Both the position numbers and the translations under genes were made by a program. A stretch of 64,000 nucleotides of DNA from assembly GCF_005250615.1 (NCBI RefSeq), contig NZ_SULM01000007.1:124001-188000 (forward strand). The letters run 5' to 3'. Shown piece after piece: positions 50,020 through 58,979 of this stretch. The notes beneath the pieces are model-generated. The model saw nothing but the letters and a program-made list of their open reading frames with translations, was not told the DNA's origin and searched no databases. Source of the DNA: Pseudomonas rhizoryzae. GTDB taxonomy: Bacteria > Pseudomonadota > Gammaproteobacteria > Pseudomonadales > Pseudomonadaceae. Numbering within the stretch: position 1 is the first letter of the stretch; each line of letters starts with the position of its first letter.

Positions 50020-51399
50020 ATGGCACGGAATGATCTATCGGAATCGACATTGGGATGTTTGATTGGTGGCGCAGGCCCGGCTGGCCTGGGATTTTTGTTC
50101 AATGCCATCAAGCGGGGCGCAGTGGCGCAACTCGCCCAGGCCGGCACCATCATCGTCGATGCCGGCACCGAGTTGGGGGCTGGCAAGCTGGGCGACTACC
50201 AGATCATCGCCAACTCGGTGAGCGATGTCTTTCTCGACTGTCTACGAGATCCGCTGCTGGCCCCCATCCTGGCGCCCCTCCACGCCTCGCCCACCTACAG
50301 GCACCTCAAGCTGAATGCCCAGGAGGCACCGGCGCTGCCCATCGTCGGCCAGCTCTTCCAGCAGGCCGCCGCCCTGGTGCTGCCGTGGCTTGAACGTCAG
50401 TACGGCATTCCCACCTGGCGCCAGACGCGCATCACCGAAGTCACCTGCGAAGGGTCGAGCTATGTGGTCTGGCTCGAACAGGCGGGAGCCATCAGACGCG
50501 TGCGGACCTCCAGCCTGGTGCTGAATCTGGGGGGCAAGCAGACGCGGCAGAGCTTCGCCGAAGGCACCCAGGCCATGGGCCTGCAGCTACCCCAGAGCGC
50601 GCCGATCGACAGCTCGGACAACCTGCTGCGCCTGCAACCCGAAGCCCTGCGCCAGCGCTATCGCGCCCACCTCAAGGATGGCGGCCCCATCTGCGTGGTC
50701 GGTGGCTCCCACAGCGCCTTCTCGGCGCTGGACAATCTGGCCAGCGCCCTGCATCACGACGGCTTGCGCGAGTTGACGCTGGTCCATCGCTCGCCGATCC
50801 GGCTGTTCTACGAGACAGCGGCCGAGGCCCTGGCCGCCGGCTATGAATTCGATCCAATGCAGGACATCTGCCCCATCTCCAAGCGGGTCAACCGCTCCGG
50901 CGGCCTGCGCTACCGGGCCCAGGAGATCGGCCGCCAAGTCCTCGCCGGTCAGTGCATCGGCGGTACCCCGGTCAGGGTCAACACCCTGCAACTGGATGGC
51001 AGCCCCGAACAGCTGGCGCGCGCACAACAGCTATTCGATCACGCCGCCCTGCTGGTGCAAGGCCTGGGCTACCAACCGATCCTGCCCGAACTGCGCTGCC
51101 AGGACGGCCGTCCGCTGACGCTGCGCACCCTGCGCGGCGGCCTGGACTCCGACGCCGCCGGCTGCCCCCTGGACCAGCATGGCCAGCGCCTCAAGGGCCT
51201 GCATCTCTTCGGGCTCGGCTCGGGCCTGGCGGTGGATCCGCGGCTGGGCAGCGAGGCGTCCTTTTCCGGGCGCATCTATGGGGTTTGGCAGTTCCACAAC
51301 GATGCCAGTCGCGAGGCCCTCGAATCTGTGCTCGACCGCCTGGACAAGCCCGGCGCGACCTTCCGGCAAGCGGGCGATGCGGTCGTCGAACACGCCTGA
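50020..51399 (+). CDS. FAD/NAD(P)-dependent flavoprotein of unknown substrate, first gene of the polysaccharide cluster
   Basis: A 459-residue protein with an FAD site near the N-terminus (LGCLIGGAGPAGLGFLFNAIKRG), a second dinucleotide site GGPICVVGGSHSAFSALDNLA in the middle, and LFGLGSGLAVDPRLGSEASFSGRIYGVW near the C-terminus. Two dinucleotide folds with this spacing recall N-hydroxylating or Baeyer-Villiger class B monooxygenases (SidA/IucD-like), but I do not see the full family signatures. I chose the ATG at 50020 with AGAGG at 50006-50010, ahead of another ATG at 50011 that has no ribosome site. It probably modifies a sugar or its amine. Confidence 0.7.
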   Translation: MARNDLSESTLGCLIGGAGPAGLGFLFNAIKRGAVAQLAQAGTIIVDAGTELGAGKLGDYQIIANSVSDVFLDCLRDPLLAPILAPLHASPTYRHLKLNAQEAPALPIVGQLFQQAAALVLPWLERQYGIPTWRQTRITEVTCEGSSYVVWLEQAGAIRRVRTSSLVLNLGGKQTRQSFAEGTQAMGLQLPQSAPIDSSDNLLRLQPEALRQRYRAHLKDGGPICVVGGSHSAFSALDNLASALHHDGLRELTLVHRSPIRLFYETAAEALAAGYEFDPMQDICPISKRVNRSGGLRYRAQEIGRQVLAGQCIGGTPVRVNTLQLDGSPEQLARAQQLFDHAALLVQGLGYQPILPELRCQDGRPLTLRTLRGGLDSDAAGCPLDQHGQRLKGLHLFGLGSGLAVDPRLGSEASFSGRIYGVWQFHNDASREALESVLDRLDKPGATFRQAGDAVVEHA

Positions 51400-51443
51400 C
51401 CGCACCGACACCTATCAAGGACTCGATAAGCAGGTACCGGATC

Positions 51444-52616
51444 ATGATCAATGTGACCAAGCCCTATCTGGGCGACAAGGAACGTTTCAAGGCGTACATC
51501 GACAAGATCTACGCCAACAACTGGATCACCAATCAGGGTCCGCTGCACGCCCAGCTCGAAGAGCGCCTGCGCGACTATCTGGGGGTCAGGAACATCATCC
51601 TGGTCAACAACGGCACCCTGGCGCTGCAGGTCGCCTATCGCGCGCTCGGGCTGACCGGCAGCGCCATCACCACGCCCTTCAGCTTCGTCGCCACCACCAG
51701 CACCCTGCATTGGGAAAGGATCCGGCCGATCTTCGCCGACATCCACCCGGAAACCTGGAACCTGGACCCGGCGAACGTCGAGGCGGTCATCGAGCCCGAT
51801 ACCTCGGCCATCGTCGCCACCCATGTGTTCGGCAACCCCTGCGATGTCCAGGGTTTGCAGCAGGTCGCCCAGCGCCACGGCCTGAAGGTGGTCTATGACG
51901 GCGCCCATGCCTTCGGCACCCGCTACGAAGGCCGCTCGGTGCTGCAGTGGGGCGACATCACCACGGTCAGCTTCCACGCCACCAAGCTGTTCCACACCAT
52001 CGAGGGCGGCGCGATCATCACCGAGGACGACGAGCTGGCCGAGCGCGTCCGCCGCATGATCAATTTCGGCATCGTCGATGCCGAGCGCATCGAAGGTCTG
52101 GGCATCAACGCCAAGCTCAACGAGGTATCCGCCGCCATGGGGCTGTGCATCCTCGATGAGCTGGAAGACATCCTGGCTCGCCGCGCCAGCATCGGCCGGT
52201 ACTATGAGGCGCGCCTGCAAGGCACCTTCGACCTGCAGCGGCCGACCTACAGCAGCCAGCTGAACTACAGCTACTTCCCGGTGGCCCTGCGCGACGAGAC
52301 GGCGCTGCTGGACACCAAGCAGGCGCTGAACGCCGTCGGCATCAATCCACGCCGCTACTTCTATCCATCGCTGGAGACGCTGGACTACCTGCAACCCCAG
52401 GCGATCAAGCTGATCTCGCGCAAGCTGAGCCAACGCATCCTCTGCGTGCCCATCTATCCCGATCTGCCCGAGACCACCCAGGACCTGCTGCTCGAGACCC
52501 TGCTCTCGGTACAGCAGAAAAAGACCAGCCTGGAATCCCTGCGGGCGCTCATCACGCCGGCACAGCTATTGCCGAGCTGGGACTTTCCCGGCGACTCCTC
52601 TCCCGCTCTAACCTGA
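51444..52616 (+). CDS. DegT/DnrJ/EryC1/StrS family sugar aminotransferase
   Basis: A 390-residue PLP enzyme. The sequence starts INVTKPYLGDKERFKAYIDKIYANNWITNQGPLHAQLEERLRDYLGV, typical of nucleotide-sugar aminotransferases. The PLP lysine is Lys181 in SFHATKLFHTIEGGAI, with DGAHAFGTRY 15 residues before it and NFGIVDAERIEGLGINAKLNEVSAAMG afterwards. It adds an amino group to a keto-sugar nucleotide; which keto group and sugar is not clear. It lies 44 bp after the flavoprotein. No keto-sugar dehydratase is in the window. Confidence 0.9.
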   Translation: MINVTKPYLGDKERFKAYIDKIYANNWITNQGPLHAQLEERLRDYLGVRNIILVNNGTLALQVAYRALGLTGSAITTPFSFVATTSTLHWERIRPIFADIHPETWNLDPANVEAVIEPDTSAIVATHVFGNPCDVQGLQQVAQRHGLKVVYDGAHAFGTRYEGRSVLQWGDITTVSFHATKLFHTIEGGAIITEDDELAERVRRMINFGIVDAERIEGLGINAKLNEVSAAMGLCILDELEDILARRASIGRYYEARLQGTFDLQRPTYSSQLNYSYFPVALRDETALLDTKQALNAVGINPRRYFYPSLETLDYLQPQAIKLISRKLSQRILCVPIYPDLPETTQDLLLETLLSVQQKKTSLESLRALITPAQLLPSWDFPGDSSPALT

Positions 52617-52635
52617 TCCTGGCCGACCATCTCCC

Positions 52636-54171
52636 ATGACCCGTCCCGCGAAAGTGTCGGTGCTGCGCAACACCCTGATCAACTATGCCGGTCAGGCCTA
52701 TGCGCTGCTGATCGGCATCCTGATCCAGCCGCTGTACCTCGGCCATCTGGGCGCTGAAACCTACGGCCTGATCGGCTTCTTCGCCGTGCTGCAGACCTGG
52801 CTGCAACTGCTCGATGTCGGCATTTCCGCCTCCCTGGTGCGGGATGTCGCCCATGGCCGTGGCCAGACGGGCGCCGGGCGTACCCGTGGCCAGTTGCTGC
52901 GGTCGCTGGAATTCGTCTTCATTCCGCTGGCGACCCTGGCCTTCGTCGCTATCGAGCTGAACTCGGCGTGGATGGCGGGACATTGGCTGAATGTCCAGGG
53001 ACTGCCCGAGGCAACCGTGGCCCACTGCATCGGCTTGATGGGGCTGATGATCGCCTTCCGCCTGCTGTCGACGCTGTACAAGAGCGGTGTCCAGGGCGTC
53101 GAGCTGCATGGCTGGCTGAACCTGGTCAACGTGCTGATCGCCACGGTGCGCTATTTCGGCGGCCTGATCCTGGTGATGTGGATTTCCCAGGAGCCGCTGG
53201 ACTTCTTCGTGTTCCAGGCCTTCGTCGCCGTGTTCGAGATGCTGGTCTATGCGCTCAAGGCCTATCGGCTGCTGCCCAACCCCTCCTGGTGGAGCGGCTT
53301 CGACTGGCAACGGGTCAAGCCCATCGTGCCCTTCGCGGCCAGCATGTCCTTCACCTCGATCCTGTGGATCGCCCTGACCCAGCTCGACAAGCTGGTGCTG
53401 TCCAAGGCGCTGCCGCTCGCCGAATACGGCTACTTCAGCCTGGTGGCGCTGATCTCCACCGGCATCGTCACCCTGACCAACCCCTTGGTGCAGGCCCTAC
53501 TGCCGCGCATGACGGTGCTGGTCTCCCAGGGCCAGGCGCTGGAACTGGAACGGCTCTACCGCAACGCCGCCCGCTTCGCCTTCGCCATCCTGCTGCCCCT
53601 GGCGGCCATGGTGGCCTTCCATGGCGAGGCGCTGGTCTATGCCTGGACCGGCGACCAGGTCTCCGCCCACTGGAGCGAGCCGATCCTGTTCTGGTACGCC
53701 CTGGGCGCGGCGCTGCTGGCGCTCAGCCAGTTCCAGTTCTACCTGCAGTACGCCTACGGCAAGTTGCGCCTGCACGTCTGGTACAGCCTGGTCTCGGCGG
53801 TCATCTCGGTGCCCATCGTGATCCTGGTGGTCCTGCATTACGGCGCCTATGGCGCGGCGCTGGCCTGGTTCTGCATGCGCCTGATCCCCTTCGTGATCTG
53901 GCCGGCGATCATCCACGGCCGCTTCGCGCCGAATCTGCAGCGCTACTGGAACCAGGATCTGCTGGTGGCCGTGGTGGTGACCGCCCTCGGCGTGGGCCTG
54001 AGCAAGTTGCTGTACCAACAGATTCAACCGCAGGAGCGGTTCGCCATCCTGGCCACCCTCGCCCTGAGCGGGGGCCTGACCCTGATGCTGGTGGCGCTGG
54101 GTTACGTGCTCTGTTCACCGAAACAGACCCGTACGCGCCTGTTTTCCCACCTCTACAAAGCAGGTATCTGA
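52636..54171 (+). CDS. wzx: Wzx-type polysaccharide flippase
   Basis: A 511-residue membrane protein with about fourteen hydrophobic helices, beginning RNTLINYAGQAYALLIGILIQPLYLGHLGAETYGLIGFFAVLQTW, the usual start of the MATE/MOP-type O-unit flippases. It should carry undecaprenyl-linked repeat units across the inner membrane. A Wzx role is favoured over a Wzy role by FDWQRVKPIVPFAASMSFTSILWIALTQLDKLVLSKALPLAEYGYFSL. It lies 20 bp after the aminotransferase. Confidence 0.88.
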   Translation: MTRPAKVSVLRNTLINYAGQAYALLIGILIQPLYLGHLGAETYGLIGFFAVLQTWLQLLDVGISASLVRDVAHGRGQTGAGRTRGQLLRSLEFVFIPLATLAFVAIELNSAWMAGHWLNVQGLPEATVAHCIGLMGLMIAFRLLSTLYKSGVQGVELHGWLNLVNVLIATVRYFGGLILVMWISQEPLDFFVFQAFVAVFEMLVYALKAYRLLPNPSWWSGFDWQRVKPIVPFAASMSFTSILWIALTQLDKLVLSKALPLAEYGYFSLVALISTGIVTLTNPLVQALLPRMTVLVSQGQALELERLYRNAARFAFAILLPLAAMVAFHGEALVYAWTGDQVSAHWSEPILFWYALGAALLALSQFQFYLQYAYGKLRLHVWYSLVSAVISVPIVILVVLHYGAYGAALAWFCMRLIPFVIWPAIIHGRFAPNLQRYWNQDLLVAVVVTALGVGLSKLLYQQIQPQERFAILATLALSGGLTLMLVALGYVLCSPKQTRTRLFSHLYKAGI

Positions 54172-54172
54172 C

Positions 54173-55108
54173 ATGGACGCTCGGACCGAAACAGACATCA
54201 TGAAACTCTGGCCGACCGACACCACTCGGCCCGTCCTCAGCATCGTCTGCCTGACCTTCAATCACCGCGACTACATCGCCCAGGCCATCGACGGCTTCCT
54301 GCGCCAGCAGACCAACTTTCCCTTCGAGATCATCATCAACGACGATGTCTCGACCGACGGTACCCGGGACATCCTCAGGGACTACGCGCAGCGCTATCCC
54401 CGGCTGATCCGCCTGATCCTGCAAGAGGAAAACCAGTACAGCCAGGGCAAGCCCTATGGCATGCCGGTGTTCCAGCAGGCCCGTGGCGACTACATCGCCT
54501 ATTGCGAGGGCGACGACTACTGGAACGATCCGCGCAAGCTGCAACTGCAGGTGGACTTCCTGGAGGCCAACCGCGACTACGCCCTGACCTTCCATGCCTC
54601 CTACGCCTTCAACAGCCAGGGCATCGTCAATCCCCAGCGTTTCGACGGTCGCGATCACTTCGACCGCAGCGAAACCGACCTGAAGAAGGCGCTGCCGCTG
54701 TCCACCCTGACGGCCTGCTTTCGCAACGTACTGCGCGAATTGCCGCCGGAACTGCAGACCGCCGCGCTCATGGACATCGTCTGGTGGTCGCTGCTGGGTG
54801 CCCACGGCAAGGGCAAGTTCATGGCCGACATCCGTCCGGCCGCCTACCGCGTCCATGAAGGCGGGATCTTTTCCATGCGGGCCAGCCAGAAGCGCCTGCA
54901 GATGGATCTGCACACCCAGTATTGCCTGGCCAACTACTACTACCGGCTGGGCGAGCGGGACCTGCACATCTTCTTCCTGCGCCAGGTGCTCAGCCTGTCG
55001 CTGTCCTCGATTCCGCCAGCACAGAAGCTCAAGGCGCTGGCGCGGGCGGTGTGCAACATCGCGGTCAACACCGGCCGCCGCTTCGCCCCCAAACGCGTCA
55101 CCTACTGA
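54173..55108 (+). CDS. Family 2 glycosyltransferase
   Basis: A 311-residue cytosolic GT-A enzyme. The start VLSIVCLTFNHRDYIAQAIDGFLRQ is the nucleotide-sugar binding region; INDDVSTDGTRDIL follows; the DXD-type metal site is EGDDYWNDPRKLQLQVDFLE. The C-terminal ~80 residues are basic and probably membrane-associated. The ATG lies 1 bp after the wzx stop. It adds a sugar to the growing lipid-linked unit; donor and linkage unknown. Confidence 0.9.
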   Translation: MDARTETDIMKLWPTDTTRPVLSIVCLTFNHRDYIAQAIDGFLRQQTNFPFEIIINDDVSTDGTRDILRDYAQRYPRLIRLILQEENQYSQGKPYGMPVFQQARGDYIAYCEGDDYWNDPRKLQLQVDFLEANRDYALTFHASYAFNSQGIVNPQRFDGRDHFDRSETDLKKALPLSTLTACFRNVLRELPPELQTAALMDIVWWSLLGAHGKGKFMADIRPAAYRVHEGGIFSMRASQKRLQMDLHTQYCLANYYYRLGERDLHIFFLRQVLSLSLSSIPPAQKLKALARAVCNIAVNTGRRFAPKRVTY

Positions 55109-55164
55109 ATCAACCCATAGCAGTTTTCCTACTGCGACGTATCCAGCCACTAGGAAGGGACCCC

Positions 55165-57378
55165 ATGACCGCCATGCAGCGATCTTCGTTCGAACAACAC
55201 GAAGAACAACACCTGGACCTCAAGACAATGGCGCTCACGCTGCTAGATCACAAGAAGCTGATCGCGGGCATCACCGGGGGCTTCCTGGCCCTGGGCATCG
55301 CCTATGCCGTGCTGTCCACCCCGCAATACGTCGCCGGGGCCATGATCCAGATCGAACCCAAGAAGAACGCCCTTACCGCCGTCGCGGAAACCGTGGTGCG
55401 GCCCAACTCGGCGTCGCCGGCGGTGGCCGAGATCGAATTGCTCAAGTCGCGCGCGGTGCTCGCCAAGACCGTGGAGAACCTGCGCCTGGACATCGAGGCC
55501 AAGCCGCGCTTCTTCCCGCTGATCGGCCATTATCTCTGGCGCACCTACGATGCCGACCATCCGGGCCAACTGGCGGACAGCTGGCCGCAACTGCGCCGCT
55601 TCGCCTGGGGTGGCGAGAAGATCGACGTCTTCCAGCTCGACGTGCCGGACGAGATGTACGGCGAGCCCCTGACGGTAGTAGCCGGCAGCAACGGTCGCTA
55701 TCGCCTGCTGGACAAGGACAAGCAAGCGGTCCTGGAAGGCCAGGTCGGCCAGCTGGCGACCGGCAACGGCTATCGCGTGCAGATCAAGACCCTGACGGCG
55801 CGCGCCGGCACCGAATTCAAGGTGACGCGCAACCGCGTCATCACCACCGCGCAGCTCTACCAGAACCGCATCAAGACCAGTGAGGCCGGCAAGGAGTCGG
55901 GCATCATCTACCTGTCCCTGGCGGACGAGAATCCGGACCTCGCCAAGAGCGTGCTGGCCGAGATCAGCCGCCTGTACGTCCTGCAGAACGTCGAGCGCAG
56001 CTCGGCGGAAGCGGCGCAGCGCCTGGACTTCCTGCGCAGCCAGCTACCGGGGGTACGCAAGGACCTGGAAAGCGCCGAGGCCGCACTGAACAACTACCAG
56101 ACCAACAGCCGCTCGGTGGACATCAGCCTGGAAACCAAGGCGGTGCTGGACAAGATCGTCGCCCTCGACACCTCCATCTCCCAGCTCAAGCTCAAGCAGG
56201 CCGAATACGACCGCCTCTACACCCGCGATCACCCGACCTACAAGACCCTGCTGAACCAGCTCGAACAACTCGAGGTGGAGAAGCGCAGCCTGCAGCGCAA
56301 GGTGGAAGCCCTGCCCAGCACCCAGCAGGAGCTGCTGCGCCTGAACCGGGACATGAAGGTCACCAACCAGACCTACCAGTTGCTGCTCAACCAGGCCCAG
56401 GAACAGGACATCATCCGCGCCGGCACCATCGGCAACGTCCGCCTGGTCGACAACGCCGACGTCAACCTCGACGAGCCGGCCACCAACCGCAAGATCGCGC
56501 TGATCCTGTCGCTGCTGCTGGGCCTGGTGACCTCGGTCATCGTGGTCTTCGTCCGCCAGGCCTTCCAGAAAGGCATCGAGAATCCCGATACCGTCGAGCA
56601 GATCGGTCTGCCGGTCTATTCCACCCTGCCCTTCACCAAGGACCAGGAGCGGCTGAACCGGCGCCTGAAGAAGAAGACCCGCAACGGCGAACCCCTGCTG
56701 CTGAGCGTGGTGCAACCCGCCAACCTGGCGGTGGAGTCCCTGCGCAGCCTCAGATCCAGCCTGCACTTCGCCATGCTGGAAGCCAAGAACCGGGTGATCA
56801 TGATCTCCAGCCCGACCCCGGGCGTGGGCAAATCCTTCGTCTCCAGCAACCTCGCCACGGTGGTCGCCCAGTCCGGCCAGCGCGTCCTGTTGATCGACGC
56901 CGACATGCGCAAGGGCTATCTGCACCGGGTGTTCGGCCTGCAGCCGCAGGCGGGGCTGTCCGAAGTCCTCACCGGGCGCAGCAAGCTGCGCGACGCCATC
57001 CTGCCGAGCGGCGTGGCCCAGCTGGACATCATCGGGTGCGGCCAGGCGGCGCCGAATCCTTCCGAGTTGCTGATGCACGCCAATTTCTCCCGCCTGCTGG
57101 ACGAAGTGGGCAGCCTCTACGACCTGGTGATCGTCGATACGCCGCCGATCCTGGCGGTAACGGACGCCGCCCTGGTGGGCCGCCTCGCCGGTACCACCCT
57201 GCTGGTCACCCGCTTCGGCCAGAGCACCCTCAAGGCGGTGGAGAACTCGCGGCGCCGCTTCGCCCAGAACGGCATCACCATCAAGGGCGCCATCTTGAAC
57301 GGCGTCCAGCGCAAGGCCTCGATGGCCATCGAAGACGATGGCGCCTACGGCTACTACGAATACGGCCCCCGTACCTGA
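55165..57378 (+). CDS. Wzc-like chain-length determinant and tyrosine autokinase
   Basis: A 737-residue inner-membrane BY-kinase. It has a Wzz domain between two helices (LIAGITGGFLALGIAYAVLS and IALILSLLLGLVTSVIVVFV), a long coiled coil (RLDFLRSQLPGVRKDLESAEAALNNYQ), and a C-terminal cytosolic kinase with Walker A SPTPGVGKSFVSSNLA (near 553), Walker A' LLIDADMRKG and Walker B DLVIVDTPPILAVTDAALV. The tail GAYGYYEYGPRT has only four tyrosines, fewer than Wzc of E. coli. No cognate phosphatase Wzb is nearby. It controls polymer length and export. Confidence 0.93.
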   Translation: MTAMQRSSFEQHEEQHLDLKTMALTLLDHKKLIAGITGGFLALGIAYAVLSTPQYVAGAMIQIEPKKNALTAVAETVVRPNSASPAVAEIELLKSRAVLAKTVENLRLDIEAKPRFFPLIGHYLWRTYDADHPGQLADSWPQLRRFAWGGEKIDVFQLDVPDEMYGEPLTVVAGSNGRYRLLDKDKQAVLEGQVGQLATGNGYRVQIKTLTARAGTEFKVTRNRVITTAQLYQNRIKTSEAGKESGIIYLSLADENPDLAKSVLAEISRLYVLQNVERSSAEAAQRLDFLRSQLPGVRKDLESAEAALNNYQTNSRSVDISLETKAVLDKIVALDTSISQLKLKQAEYDRLYTRDHPTYKTLLNQLEQLEVEKRSLQRKVEALPSTQQELLRLNRDMKVTNQTYQLLLNQAQEQDIIRAGTIGNVRLVDNADVNLDEPATNRKIALILSLLLGLVTSVIVVFVRQAFQKGIENPDTVEQIGLPVYSTLPFTKDQERLNRRLKKKTRNGEPLLLSVVQPANLAVESLRSLRSSLHFAMLEAKNRVIMISSPTPGVGKSFVSSNLATVVAQSGQRVLLIDADMRKGYLHRVFGLQPQAGLSEVLTGRSKLRDAILPSGVAQLDIIGCGQAAPNPSELLMHANFSRLLDEVGSLYDLVIVDTPPILAVTDAALVGRLAGTTLLVTRFGQSTLKAVENSRRRFAQNGITIKGAILNGVQRKASMAIEDDGAYGYYEYGPRT

Positions 57379-57422
57379 CGTACCGCCCTGCCCCCTGGCC
57401 CCACAGAGAAGGACCTCAGCCC

Positions 57423-57953
57423 ATGACGCTCGCCCCCCACTCCAGCCACTGGTACCTGGTGCAAACCAAGCCCAATCAGGAAGTCCGGGCCGAAGAGAAC
57501 CTGAGCCGCCAAGGCTTCGTCTGCTTCCGGCCCCAGCGTGAGCGCCAGGCCGCGGGCCGAAGCCGCGTCGCCACCCAGGAATCGCTGTTTCCGGGCTACC
57601 TCTTCATTCATCTCAATGACGTGAACGACAACTGGTACCCGATTCGCTCGACCCGCGGCGTCAATCGGATCGTCAGCTTCGGCGCCCAACCGACCGCCGT
57701 GGGCGAGGACATCATCGACGCCATCCGCCAGCGGCTCGCCACCCCGGTCGAGGCGCCGCCGGCGCACCAGCCAGGCGCGGCAGTCCGCGTCCAGTACAGC
57801 CCGGAGCTGGAAATGGACGCCGTCTTCCTCAGCCCCGATGGCAACGAGCGGGCCATCATCCTGCTGCGCATCCTGCAGCGCGAGCAGCGGGTCAGCGTTG
57901 CCCTCGATCAACTGTCGGCGGCCACCCCCGCCCACCAACGGCTACGCGCCTGA
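57423..57953 (+). CDS. RfaH-like transcription antitermination protein (specialised NusG paralogue)
   Basis: A 176-residue NusG-fold protein. Its N-terminal domain reads HWYLVQTKPNQEVRAEENLSRQGFVCFRPQRE, then ESLFPGYLFIHLNDV and STRGVNRIVSFGAQP; the C-terminal KOW-like part is PGAAVRVQYSPELEMDAVFLSPDGNERAIILLRILQREQRVSV. This pattern is RfaH rather than general NusG. RfaH binds RNA polymerase paused at ops and suppresses early Rho-dependent termination in long surface-polysaccharide operons. It is encoded inside the operon it likely serves, and the leader has ops-like repeats. Confidence 0.9.
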   Translation: MTLAPHSSHWYLVQTKPNQEVRAEENLSRQGFVCFRPQRERQAAGRSRVATQESLFPGYLFIHLNDVNDNWYPIRSTRGVNRIVSFGAQPTAVGEDIIDAIRQRLATPVEAPPAHQPGAAVRVQYSPELEMDAVFLSPDGNERAIILLRILQREQRVSVALDQLSAATPAHQRLRA

Positions 57954-57980
57954 CCGTAAGGCTTCTCGGAGGACTTTCCC

Positions 57981-58979
57981 ATGCACTGCAAAACCACGGT
58001 CGTTACCGTCACCTACGGCAATCGTCTCTGCTACCTGGAGCAACTCATCACCCGAGCCCTGGCCGAGCGCTGCGTCCACCAGGTCATCGTCGTCAGCAAC
58101 GCGGCGACGGTCGCGCTGGACAGCCTGGAGGCCCGCTGGCCCGGCCAGGTCAAGGTCATCGCCCTGAGCGAGAACACCGGCTCCGCCAATGGCTACGCCG
58201 TGGCCCTGGAAGCCGCCCTGGCCAGCGAGACCACCCACATCTGGATGATGGACGACGACAACGCGCCCCTGGGCGACGCCCTGGACGTGCTGCATCGGCA
58301 GTTGGAGGCTCTCGCCACCCGCTATGGCCAGGACAAGGTCGCCGTGCTTGGCTATCGGCCCACCCAGCAGGCCGACATCGCCCAGTGCATTCCCACCAGG
58401 ATGATCACCCAGCCGCGGTCGAGCTATTTCGGCTTCCACGTGGCGCGCATCCCCTACAAGATCTGGCGCCGCCTGCCCTGGGGCCGGCCACGTGGGGGCA
58501 CCCCGGCCGCCCTGGTGGAACTGCCCTTCGCGCCCTACGGCGGCATGCTCGCCCACCGCAGCCTGTACGAGCGCATCGGTCTGCCGCTGCGCGAGCTGGT
58601 GCTCTACTCCGACGACACCGAGTACACCTATCGCATCACCCAGGCCGGCGGAAAGCTGTTCATGGTCACCGGCGCCGAACTCGAAGAACTCGAGCACTCC
58701 TGGAACATCAAGGAAAACACCAGCAACGTCTACCAGAACTACCTGAAGGCCGGTTCGGACTTCCGCGCCTACTATGCCGCGCGCAACCAGGCCTGGTTCG
58801 ACAAGAACGTCTGGGCTCACTCGCGCCCCATGTACCGCCTCAACCGCTACGTCTTCCATACCCTGCTCAAGCTGTTCGCCCGCGATGAGCAAAGTCGCCA
58901 GCGCCTGGCCCTGATCCGCCAGGCGGTGCAGGACGGCGAGACCGGGGCGCTGGGTATCAACCGTAGCTATCCGCTATGA
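57981..58979 (+). CDS. Family 2 glycosyltransferase (rhamnosyl/galactofuranosyl-type)
   Basis: A 332-residue enzyme with TTVVTVTYGNRLCYLEQLITRAL at the N-terminus, NTGSANGYAVALEAAL, and the metal site WMMDDDNAPLGDAL. The middle has PFAPYGGMLAHRSLYERIGLP and YSDDTEYTYRITQAGGKLFMV, the pattern of GT2 enzymes like rhamnosyltransferases and GlfT. GGAGG lies upstream. Its stop overlaps the next gene by 4 bp, so the two are translated together. Confidence 0.9.
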   Translation: MHCKTTVVTVTYGNRLCYLEQLITRALAERCVHQVIVVSNAATVALDSLEARWPGQVKVIALSENTGSANGYAVALEAALASETTHIWMMDDDNAPLGDALDVLHRQLEALATRYGQDKVAVLGYRPTQQADIAQCIPTRMITQPRSSYFGFHVARIPYKIWRRLPWGRPRGGTPAALVELPFAPYGGMLAHRSLYERIGLPLRELVLYSDDTEYTYRITQAGGKLFMVTGAELEELEHSWNIKENTSNVYQNYLKAGSDFRAYYAARNQAWFDKNVWAHSRPMYRLNRYVFHTLLKLFARDEQSRQRLALIRQAVQDGETGALGINRSYPL

